In this document: piece after piece, positions 8,421 to 15,504 of the stretch
Position numbering within the stretch: position 1 is the first letter of the stretch
Layout: the number at the start of each line of letters is the position of its first letter
Source: an uncultured Eubacteriales bacterium
GTDB lineage: Bacteria > Bacillota > Clostridia > Oscillospirales > Acutalibacteraceae
NCBI GenBank assembly: GCA_934615635.1
Contig: CAKTTT010000033.1
Location: 1-17,025 of the forward strand
Length of the DNA: 17,025 bases
Direction: 5' to 3'
The notes under the pieces: generated by a model
The model's database searches: none
What the model saw: only the letters and a program-made list of their open reading frames with translations
Told to the model about the DNA's origin: nothing
Translations under genes and position numbers: made by a program

Positions 8421-10391
8421 ATGCCTAAGATTCAGGTGTTGGACAAGCATACGGCGGAGCTGATCGCCGCCGGCGAGGTGGTGGAGCGGCCCTCCTCCGT
8501 GGTGAAGGAGCTGCTGGAAAACGCCATCGATGCGGGGGCGACCACCGTAACGGTGGAAATCCGCGGCGGCGGCGTGCGCTTCATCGGCATCACCGACAAC
8601 GGCTGTGGAATCGCCCGGGAGGACGTGCCCACCGCCTTCTTGCGCCACGCCACGAGCAAGGTGCGCACTGAGCGGGATCTGGAGTCCATCGGCACCCTGG
8701 GATTCCGGGGGGAGGCGCTGGCTTCCGTGGCAGCGGTGTCCCGGGTGGAGCTGCTGACCCGCACGGCGGAGGAAATCGCCGGGACCCGCTGCCTGCTGGA
8801 GGGCGGGGAGAACCCGCGGCTGGAGGACGCCGGCTGCCCTCAGGGAACGACAATTCTCGTGCGGGATTTGTTTTATAATGTCCCCGCCCGGATGAAATTT
8901 CTCAAAAAAGACGTCAGCGAAGGGAACGCCGTCGCCGGAGTGGTGGACCGGATCGCCCTCTCTCATCCCGAGATATCCGTTCGGTTTATCCGGGAGGGGC
9001 GGGAGGAGCTGCTCACGCCGGGGGACGGGGATCCCCGCGCCTGCGTTTATGCCGTTTTCGGCCGGGATTTCGCCGCCAGCCTGATTCCGGTGGCGTACGC
9101 CCTGGGCGGCATCCATGTCCGCGGTTTTGTCAGCAAGCCGGCCGGCAGCCGCGCCAACCGCACCATGCAGCATTTTTTCATCAACGGCCGCTATGTCAAG
9201 ACCAAGACGGCCATGGCCGCGCTGGAGCAGGCTTTCAAGGGCTCCATTATGGTGGGAAAGTTCCCTGCCTGCGTGCTGTACTTGGAGATGCCGCCGGAAA
9301 CGGTGGATGCCAATGTGCATCCCGCCAAGATCGAGGTGCGCTTCGTCCAGGAAAAGCCGGTGTTCGACGCGGTTTACCACGCGGTGAAGTCAGCGTTGGA
9401 GAAGGGGGACGCCCCCAAGCAGGCCGTGCTGCCTGTCAGGGTTCCCATGGCGTCCCCGGGCCTCTCCGGGGTGCAGACCCATTTTGAAGCACCGGCCCCC
9501 CCTCCCGCCGCGGGACCCACGGCGCGGGAGAACGCCGCCGCGGTTTCCAGGGATATGCTGGATGCGCTGATGGACGGGGATCCGTCTCCCGCCGTTTCCC
9601 CGCCCGGCTTCCAAGCTGCTCCCGGTACCGGGAAAACCGGCCGGGTTCCTCTCCCCCGGCATACCGTCCGGCCGCTGCGGGACTCCACCCCGGATTATTA
9701 CGTCGGCGGATCCGTATCGGTGGATATTCTGCGTACGAATCCCAGCGGACCGCCGGCAAAAGCGGCGGAGAAAAAAGAAGAGCCGCCGGCTGCTGCGCCG
9801 GAGGAGGCCGCGGAAGAGGAGCTTCCCGCCGTCCGCTATGTGGGGGAGGCGTTCCATACCTATATTATCGCGCAGCTGGGAGACTCCCTTTTTATCATCG
9901 ACAAGCACGCCGCCCATGAGCGGATGCTGTACGACCGGCTGCGGGAATCGGCCAAGCAGGAGGCGCAGCTTTTGCTGGAGCCGGCGGCCGTAACCCTGAG
10001 CCGGGAGGAATACACCGTCCTCCTTTCGGTGCAGAAGGAGCTGGCGGAGGCGGGCTTCGAGGTGGAGGATTTCGGCGGCGGCGCGGTGCTGGTGCGCACG
10101 GTTCCCATGATGCTGGACGGCTGCGACGCGGCGGCCGCCATACAGGAAATCGCCGGCGGCCTGCTCTCCGGAAGGCAGGAGATCGCCATGGACAAGCTGG
10201 ATTGGATCTATCATTCCACCGCCTGCCGGGCCGCCGTCAAGGGCGGAGACGAAAGCCGTCCGGAGGAGCTGAAGGCTCTGGCCGAGCGGGTGCTGCTCAG
10301 GGACGACGTCCGTTATTGTCCCCACGGCCGTCCCGTTTGCTTTGAGCTGACCCGCAAGGAACTGGAAAAACAGTTCGGCCGTATCGTATAA
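8421..10391 (+). CDS. mutL: DNA mismatch repair protein MutL, endonuclease type
   Basis: MutL links mismatch recognition to strand excision. The N-terminal GHKL ATPase has E30 and N34 (KELLENAIDAGA), DNGCGI (59-64), ATSK (77-80) and GFRGEAL (94-100). A Pro/Ala/Glu-rich linker spans about 333-470. The C-terminal domain has the nicking-endonuclease motif DKHAAHERMLYD (494-505), ACRAAVKGGD (601-610) and CPHGRP (633-638). C602, C633 and H635 have the same spacing as the B. subtilis zinc ligands. QLLLEP (516-521) fits the beta-clamp binding motif. The last residue of the metal motif, normally Glu, is Asp505 here; E500 is kept. The 656-residue length is normal for Clostridia. AAAGGGAGG precedes the ATG. 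An intact endonuclease motif agrees with a methyl-independent repair system without MutH. Confidence 0.97.
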   Translation: MPKIQVLDKHTAELIAAGEVVERPSSVVKELLENAIDAGATTVTVEIRGGGVRFIGITDNGCGIAREDVPTAFLRHATSKVRTERDLESIGTLGFRGEALASVAAVSRVELLTRTAEEIAGTRCLLEGGENPRLEDAGCPQGTTILVRDLFYNVPARMKFLKKDVSEGNAVAGVVDRIALSHPEISVRFIREGREELLTPGDGDPRACVYAVFGRDFAASLIPVAYALGGIHVRGFVSKPAGSRANRTMQHFFINGRYVKTKTAMAALEQAFKGSIMVGKFPACVLYLEMPPETVDANVHPAKIEVRFVQEKPVFDAVYHAVKSALEKGDAPKQAVLPVRVPMASPGLSGVQTHFEAPAPPPAAGPTARENAAAVSRDMLDALMDGDPSPAVSPPGFQAAPGTGKTGRVPLPRHTVRPLRDSTPDYYVGGSVSVDILRTNPSGPPAKAAEKKEEPPAAAPEEAAEEELPAVRYVGEAFHTYIIAQLGDSLFIIDKHAAHERMLYDRLRESAKQEAQLLLEPAAVTLSREEYTVLLSVQKELAEAGFEVEDFGGGAVLVRTVPMMLDGCDAAAAIQEIAGGLLSGRQEIAMDKLDWIYHSTACRAAVKGGDESRPEELKALAERVLLRDDVRYCPHGRPVCFELTRKELEKQFGRIV

Positions 10392-10406
10392 AGGAGATAC
10401 CATCCC

Positions 10407-11381
10407 ATGGCGCAATTACAGCGAATCCCCCTGCCCGTGGTGGCGGGGCCCACCGCCTCCGGTAAAACGGGGCTGGCGGTTGCACTGGCAAAAAAGCTGA
10501 ACGGCGAAGTCGTTTCGGCGGATTCCATGCAGATCTACCGGGAGCTGTCCATCGGAACGGCCCGCCCGACAGAGGAGGAAATGCAGGGCATCCCTCATCA
10601 TCTGATGGGCTTCCTGCCGCTGGAGGCTTCCTACAGCGTCGCCCGGTATACACAGGACGCCAAAGCGGCCATCGACGGGATATGGCAGAGAAAAAAGCAG
10701 CCCATCCTCTGCGGTGGGACTGGATTATACATACAGGCGCTGACCGAGAATCTGCAGTTCCAGCAGGAGCCGGCCGGCGGAGGAGAGGTGCGCCGGGCGC
10801 TGCAGGAGCGGGCGCGGCGCGAGGGGGGAGAGGCCCTTCTGCGGGAGCTGGCGGCGGTGGATCCCCGGACGGCGGAACGGCTGCATCCCAACGACGTTAC
10901 CAGGATCGTCCGCGCGCTGGAGCTAACGGCCACCACCGGTATTACCATGAGCGAGCAGTACAGCCGTTCTAGAAGGGAGCCCTCTCCCTATGAGGTGTGC
11001 CTGCTGGTGCTGGACGTCCGGGATCGGGCCGTGTTGTACGACAGGATCAACCGGCGGGTGGAGAAAATGGCGGAGCGGGGGCTTCTGGAAGAGGCGCGGC
11101 GGGCTTTGTGTCTGGCGCCCGGATCCACGGCGCTGCAGGCCATCGGCTACAAGGAGCTGGCCGCCTATTTCAGCGGCGGACTTTCACTGGAGGAAACGCT
11201 GGAGCATTTGAAGCGGCAGACCCGCCGCTATGCCAAGCGGCAGCTAACCTGGTTTCACCGCATGTCCGCCGCCCGCTTCCTGTACATCGACGAATATGAG
11301 GACGAGGCGGCGCTACAGGAGGCCGCCCTGCGGGCGATCGAGGAATATTTTGGACGGAGAGAGGAAGGGGAGAGAGGGTAA
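10407..11381 (+). CDS. miaA: tRNA dimethylallyltransferase MiaA
   Basis: MiaA transfers a dimethylallyl group from DMAPP to A37 of tRNAs reading U-starting codons, giving i6A, the substrate of MiaB. The 324-residue protein has the P-loop GPTASGKT (14-21), the SADSMQIYR motif (37-45, with the catalytic-type D39), GTARPTEEE (50-58) and GGTGLYI near residue 100. The length is normal. AAAGGAGAT overlaps the mutL stop codon, leaving 15 bases between the genes. The stop codon shares one base with the next gene's start (TAATG), which indicates translational coupling. No hfq follows miaA, unlike many bacteria with a mutL-miaA-hfq order. Confidence 0.97.
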   Translation: MAQLQRIPLPVVAGPTASGKTGLAVALAKKLNGEVVSADSMQIYRELSIGTARPTEEEMQGIPHHLMGFLPLEASYSVARYTQDAKAAIDGIWQRKKQPILCGGTGLYIQALTENLQFQQEPAGGGEVRRALQERARREGGEALLRELAAVDPRTAERLHPNDVTRIVRALELTATTGITMSEQYSRSRREPSPYEVCLLVLDVRDRAVLYDRINRRVEKMAERGLLEEARRALCLAPGSTALQAIGYKELAAYFSGGLSLEETLEHLKRQTRRYAKRQLTWFHRMSAARFLYIDEYEDEAALQEAALRAIEEYFGRREEGERG

Positions 11382-12646
11382 TGGACAACTTTATCAAAAA
11401 GATTCTCACCCTCCTCATGGCCGGTTTTCTGCTGTGCTATGTGGGATATCAGGCTTTTCAGGTGTTTTATACGCCCATCAAGGCGGAAACTGTCTATTCC
11501 CACACCATGTATGAAACCGTGGATACCCAGGGATTTGTTATCCGCAATGAAACGCCGGTATCCCAGAATGTGGAGGGATATGTCTACTACACGGCGGAAA
11601 ACGGAAGCCGGGTGGCGAAGGACGGCGTTATCGCCCATATCTATGAGAATGAGGAGCAGGCCCGCATACAGCGACAGATCCTCCAGCTCGAGGAGCAGAT
11701 CAGCGCGCTGGCGGTGCTGCAATCCCAGGCCGCGGCCAATCCGATTCAGTTGGAGCTGATCAACAAGCAGATCGACAACGCCTTGTCCGAACTGGTCGCC
11801 GCCACCAATACGCCGATTTACGACAGCTTATATGATACCCACGCCCGGCTGCTTTCCCTTTTGAACAAGCGGCAGATGACGATTGGCAAGGTGGACAGCT
11901 TTGCGGACCGGATCGCTTCGCTGACTGAGAAGAAGAACAGCCTGCAGGGGCAACTGAATGTTTCCACCCAATCCATCCAATCTCCGGTGGCCGGCTATTT
12001 TGTCAGCCAGGCGGACGGCCTGGAGGATGTAGTGGACTACGACAAGGCATTGAGCCTTACAACGGAAGAGGTGAACGCGGCGCTGAACGCCGCGCCCAAG
12101 GCGGTGGACGACGCCACTGTCGGTAAGGTGGTGGGGGATTACGAGTGGTATCTGGCCTGCGTGCTCTCCGCCCAGGAGGCGGGGAGCGTGAAGGAGGGCG
12201 CTTCCCTGACGGTGCTGCTCCCCTTTGTGTCCGACGAGGCGGTGCCTGTAACGGTGGCGGCTGCCAATCGGGACAAGGACGGCCGGGTGGCGGTGGTTTT
12301 TAAATGCACCTATATGTCCAAGGAGCTCTCGTCGGTGCGGCGGGAACCCATCCAGATCCAGGTGAAGCGTCACGAGGGGCTGCGGGTTCCCACTTCCGCG
12401 ATTCAAGCCAACGAGGAGCATCAGCCGGGGGTGTATGTCCGCTCGGGCAACACCATTCTGTTTAAAAAGATCGTGATCGAGTACAGCACCGCCGCCTATT
12501 CCATCTGCAAGCCCTTCTCCACCATTCAGGCGGAGGCGCTGGCGGACGATCCGGAGGCGAAGCTGCGGGAAAGCGACTATCTGAAGCTGTATGACGATAT
12601 CGTAACGGAAGGGAAGGGGCTATATGACGGAAAAATCATCCGTTGA
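11381..12646 (+). CDS. HlyD-like single-pass membrane protein, orphan adaptor
   Basis: A 421-residue protein with a short cytoplasmic N terminus, one transmembrane helix (about 8-28) and a long extracytoplasmic part. Its architecture resembles HlyD/membrane-fusion proteins. A half-lipoyl-like segment (about 60-90, GYVYYTAENGSRVAKDG) comes first. Helical charged stretches follow (about 91-140 and 172-193), then a second half-lipoyl-like segment (about 200-212, SPVAGYF), then beta-rich C-terminal domains (about 250-370). It ends with a conserved-looking tail, LYDDIVTEGKGLYDGKII. HlyD proteins normally couple an inner-membrane transporter to an export channel, but no ABC transporter or channel gene is present here. 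The start overlaps the miaA stop by one base, and the end overlaps yggS by 23 bases. Its place beside division genes suggests an envelope role, which is inference. The topology call is firm; the function is not known. Confidence 0.8.
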   Translation: MDNFIKKILTLLMAGFLLCYVGYQAFQVFYTPIKAETVYSHTMYETVDTQGFVIRNETPVSQNVEGYVYYTAENGSRVAKDGVIAHIYENEEQARIQRQILQLEEQISALAVLQSQAAANPIQLELINKQIDNALSELVAATNTPIYDSLYDTHARLLSLLNKRQMTIGKVDSFADRIASLTEKKNSLQGQLNVSTQSIQSPVAGYFVSQADGLEDVVDYDKALSLTTEEVNAALNAAPKAVDDATVGKVVGDYEWYLACVLSAQEAGSVKEGASLTVLLPFVSDEAVPVTVAAANRDKDGRVAVVFKCTYMSKELSSVRREPIQIQVKRHEGLRVPTSAIQANEEHQPGVYVRSGNTILFKKIVIEYSTAAYSICKPFSTIQAEALADDPEAKLRESDYLKLYDDIVTEGKGLYDGKIIR

Positions 12647-13373
12647 CCGGCCGGAGCAGGAGGCTTTCGCCGCCCGGCTGCGGGACAATCTCGCGAGAAT
12701 CCGGGAGGAGATCGCCGCCGCCTGCGCCGCCTGCGGCCGCGCGGAGGAGGAGATCACCCTGCTGGGCGTCACCAAAACCGTTCCGGCCGACCGGATCAAT
12801 ATGGCCATCGAGGCGGGGATTGACCGCATTGGGGAAAACCGGGTGCAGGAATTCCTCCAAAAGCGGGAGGAGCTGCGGCTGGAGGGGGTCGGCGTCCATC
12901 TGATCGGTCATCTGCAGACCAACAAGGTGGAACGGATTGTGGGCCTGGTGGACAGAATCGAATCGGTGGACAGCCTGCGGGTGGCCCAGGCCATCGATGC
13001 GGCCTCCCGGAAAAGAGGGATCGTCACCGAGGTGCTGGTGGAAGTGAACATCGGCGGGGAAGAGGCGAAATCCGGCGCCGCGCCGGAGGAGACGGAGGAG
13101 CTGCTCTGCCGGATGGCTGAAATGCAGGGCCTGCGCGTCCGCGGTCTGATGACGGTGCCGCCTATCGCGGACACCGAAAGGGAGCGCAGAGGATATTTTT
13201 CCCGTATGAAGAAACTGTTTGTTGACATACGGGATAAAAACATAGATAATATTCATATGGATGTCCTGTCCATGGGCATGTCCGGCGATTATGTTCAGGC
13301 GATACGGGAGGGTTCCACCGAGGTACGGATCGGCTCCGCGCTTTTCGGCAGCCGGGTGTATCCGCCGGCATAA
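12624..13373 (+). CDS. ylmE: YggS/YlmE family pyridoxal phosphate homeostasis protein
   Basis: YggS-family proteins are single-domain PLP-binding TIM barrels that keep vitamin B6 and amino-acid pools balanced; no catalytic activity is firmly established. The 249-residue protein has LLGVTKTVP with the PLP lysine at K51, IGENRVQEF, LIGHLQTNK, VLVEVNIGGEEAKSG, LSMGMSGDY and GSTEVRIGSALFG, all family hallmarks. The ATG at 12624 follows GGAAGGGAAGGGG and overlaps the upstream gene by 23 bases. It sits before sepF, as ylmE does in B. subtilis. The 3' end (13211-13260) is unusually AT-rich and contains a promoter-like sequence. Confidence 0.95.
   Translation: MTEKSSVDRPEQEAFAARLRDNLARIREEIAAACAACGRAEEEITLLGVTKTVPADRINMAIEAGIDRIGENRVQEFLQKREELRLEGVGVHLIGHLQTNKVERIVGLVDRIESVDSLRVAQAIDAASRKRGIVTEVLVEVNIGGEEAKSGAAPEETEELLCRMAEMQGLRVRGLMTVPPIADTERERRGYFSRMKKLFVDIRDKNIDNIHMDVLSMGMSGDYVQAIREGSTEVRIGSALFGSRVYPPA
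13222..13250 (+). promoter_or_regulatory. Candidate internal promoter for sepF-ylmH-divIVA-lspA-rluD
   Basis: Inside the yggS coding region, a consensus TTGACA (13222-13227) is followed after exactly 17 bases by GATAAT (13245-13250). Transcription would start near 13257, about 148 bases before the sepF start codon. The stretch is much more AT-rich than the surrounding gene. It would let the division genes be transcribed apart from the repair and tRNA-modification genes upstream. Confidence 0.6.
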
Positions 13374-13404
13374 CGTCATCATTATAAACAGGAGGTTTAC
13401 CAAC

Positions 13405-13860
13405 ATGGGACTGTTTGACAAGATCAAGGGATTTATCGGAGATCCGGAGGAAGAGGACGATCTGGACATGGAGATGGACGACGAGATGGATTTCGTCTCC
13501 AAGAACGAGGATTCCACCGAAGCGTTTTCCGCCAGCACCGATACCACCAAGCGGAACAACAAGGTCGTGAACATACATGCCACAGCGCAGTTGCAGGTGG
13601 TGCTGGTCAAACCCGAGCGTTTTGATGACGCCAGCACGGTGGCCGATCACCTCAATGCCAAGCGGACGGTGGTGCTGAACCTGGAATCCGCCAACAAGGA
13701 TGTCGCCCGCCGGATTCTGGATTTCCTCAGCGGCGTCGCCTATGCCAACGACGGCCAGATCAAGAAGGTGGCCAACTGCACCTTCATCATCACCCCCTAC
13801 AACGTGGGGATCATGGGCGACCTGCTGGATGAGCTGGAGAACAATGGGCTTTACTTCTGA
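13405..13860 (+). CDS. sepF: Cell division protein SepF
   Basis: SepF binds the membrane and FtsZ and organises the division ring in Gram-positive bacteria. The 151-residue protein starts with an amphipathic helix (MGLFDKIKGFIG), as used for membrane binding. An acidic linker follows (about 14-40). The SepF core comes next, including VLVKPERFDDASTVADHL, TVVLNLE, LDFLSGVAYAN and FIITPYNV. The start at 13405 has AGGAGG 9 bases upstream. Its last 17 bases overlap the start of ylmH. FtsZ itself is not in the window. Confidence 0.96.
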   Translation: MGLFDKIKGFIGDPEEEDDLDMEMDDEMDFVSKNEDSTEAFSASTDTTKRNNKVVNIHATAQLQVVLVKPERFDDASTVADHLNAKRTVVLNLESANKDVARRILDFLSGVAYANDGQIKKVANCTFIITPYNVGIMGDLLDELENNGLYF

Positions 13861-14611
13861 TCGGGACAAGGAGGACGCTCTCCTCACCGCCCGGCTGGAG
13901 GACGCCCTGCGTCTTTGCCGGGATCGTTACCGGCCGCAGTTTGTCGGGTTCCTGGATGAACGGCAGCGGGCCTTGGCCCAAACGCTGGAAAGGCGGCTGG
14001 GAGAGGTGTCTCTGTGCTTCTATGGCGGCCGCGCGGATGCCGAGCGGGTGGTGGCGGGCTTTTTTCCCGCCTTTATGGAGCCGGAGCGGGCGGCGTTTCC
14101 CATCGTTCCGCTCTCCTTCCGCTACCGGAAGGGGGAAAGACTGCAGCATAGAGACGTTTTGGGCGCCCTGCTGTCCTGCGGCATCCGCCGGGACAAAATC
14201 GGAGATATTCTTTGCGGCGACGGCCTGACCGTCGTTTTTGCGGATACGGAGATCGCTTCCTTTCTGTGTGATCAGATCCGGACGGTGCGCAACGAGGGCG
14301 TTTCGGTCGTTCGGGGCGTGGAGGGGGAGCTGCCCGAGGCCCGTCAGTTCCGGGAGCTGCGGGACACCATCGCTTCCCCCAGGCTGGATGCGGTGGTCAG
14401 GGTCGCCGTGGGCGCTTCCCGGGAGGAAGCGGCCCGCCGGATTGAGGCGGGGCTGGTTTCCCTCAACCATAAGCCCTGCGGCAGCGTTTCCGCGCCGGTG
14501 CAGGAGGGGGATATCCTGTCCATCCGCGGCTCCGGAAGGTTCCGCGTGGCGGAGCTGGGACCGCCCACCAGAAAAGGACGGCTGTTTTTGACCTTACAAA
14601 AATATATTTAA
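13844..14611 (+). CDS. ylmH: S4-domain RNA-binding protein YlmH (RqcP)
   Basis: A 255-residue YlmH-family protein. In B. subtilis YlmH (RqcP) binds the 50S subunit and peptidyl-tRNA and helps RqcH add alanine tails to stalled nascent chains during ribosome quality control. The S4 domain spans about residues 180-236 (LDAVVRVAVGASREEAARRI onward), and an N-terminal domain (about 10-165) includes the LGALLSCGIRRDKIGDI segment typical of the family. The start at 13844 lies inside the sepF end, with GGAG just upstream, so translation is probably coupled to sepF. The ylmG gene usually found between sepF and ylmH is absent. RqcH is not in the window. Confidence 0.93.
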   Translation: MGFTSDRDKEDALLTARLEDALRLCRDRYRPQFVGFLDERQRALAQTLERRLGEVSLCFYGGRADAERVVAGFFPAFMEPERAAFPIVPLSFRYRKGERLQHRDVLGALLSCGIRRDKIGDILCGDGLTVVFADTEIASFLCDQIRTVRNEGVSVVRGVEGELPEARQFRELRDTIASPRLDAVVRVAVGASREEAARRIEAGLVSLNHKPCGSVSAPVQEGDILSIRGSGRFRVAELGPPTRKGRLFLTLQKYI

Positions 14612-14628
14612 CGGAAGGGAGTCTCATC

Positions 14629-15459
14629 ATGCTAACCCCTGATGACATCCGCAACATCACCTTTACCAAAACGATGGGCGGTTACAAAACCGTTGAAGTG
14701 GATACATTCATCGACCAATGCGCCGACACGGTTGCCGCGCTGGAGAAGGAAAAGGCGGAGCTGTCCAAAAAGCTGGAGGTGCTGGCGGATAAGCTGGTGG
14801 AATACCGCAACGAGGAGGACAGCATCCGCACGGCGCTGCTCAGCGCCCAGCGGCTGGGGGACACCGTTGTGCGGGAGGCCAACCACAAGGCCGGGCTGAT
14901 TCTGGACGACGCCAACATCAAGGCGGAGAAGATCGTGGAGACCGCCCGGAAGAATATCACCGACGAGGAGGCGGAGCTGCTGCGCATCCGCAAGGAGGTG
15001 TCCAATTTCAAGTCCCGTATGCTTTCCATCTATCGGGAGCATCTGGCGCTGATCGACGTGCTGCCCGATCTGCGGGAGGAGCAGGAGGAGAAAGCGGAGC
15101 CGGAGCAGCCGGCTGATGAAGAGGGACCCGCCGCCGAGGAGGCGGGCGTACCGGCGCCGTCCGCTCCCGAGACGGAGACGCCGCCTACCCAACCGGTCCC
15201 GGTCGCAGCGGAACCGGCCCCGGTATTTGAGCCGGTGGTGGAGGCTCCGGTGACGGTTGTCGCCCAGGAGCGGACCTTCGCGCTGAATATCCCGGAGATC
15301 GAGGATGAGGAGCCGGTACCCATGGCGGTGGGAGCCGCGGCGGCGGAACCGGAGGAAACCGCGGGAAATCCCCGCTTTGCCAACCTGAAGTTTGGCGATG
15401 AATACGATATCAGCAAGGACGACAACGAGCCCAAGGGCTTTTTTCGGCGGAGGAAATAA
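14629..15459 (+). CDS. divIVA: DivIVA domain protein
   Basis: DivIVA proteins bind curved membrane at poles and division sites and recruit partners. The 276-residue product has the N-terminal lipid-binding domain (1-30, MLTPDDIRNITFTK then GGYKTVEVDTFID). A long coiled coil follows (about 33-155). The C-terminal part (about 156-276) is rich in Pro, Glu and Ala and looks disordered. Two ordered-looking patches lie inside that tail: RTFALNIPEIEDEE (215-228) and a Phe- and Gly-containing end, NPRFANLKFGDEYDI (247-261), finishing in FFRRRK. Relative to B. subtilis DivIVA, the membrane-inserting Phe17-Arg18 pair is replaced by Met16-Gly17. GGAAGGGAG precedes the ATG, 17 bases after ylmH. Confidence 0.93.
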   Translation: MLTPDDIRNITFTKTMGGYKTVEVDTFIDQCADTVAALEKEKAELSKKLEVLADKLVEYRNEEDSIRTALLSAQRLGDTVVREANHKAGLILDDANIKAEKIVETARKNITDEEAELLRIRKEVSNFKSRMLSIYREHLALIDVLPDLREEQEEKAEPEQPADEEGPAAEEAGVPAPSAPETETPPTQPVPVAAEPAPVFEPVVEAPVTVVAQERTFALNIPEIEDEEPVPMAVGAAAAEPEETAGNPRFANLKFGDEYDISKDDNEPKGFFRRRK

Positions 15460-15504
15460 CATCGCCGGCCGTTCTATCAAGCCATATGTCGAGGAGTAGA
15501 GTAC

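Noticed and set aside
8874..8879. Perfect TATAAT inside mutL
   Set aside because: It encodes the conserved LFYNVP motif of MutL and has no -35 hexamer at 16-18 bases.
14588..14608. TTGACC and TATATT before divIVA as a possible promoter
   Set aside because: The two hexamers are only about 9 bases apart, and no other pairing gives 16-18 base spacing.
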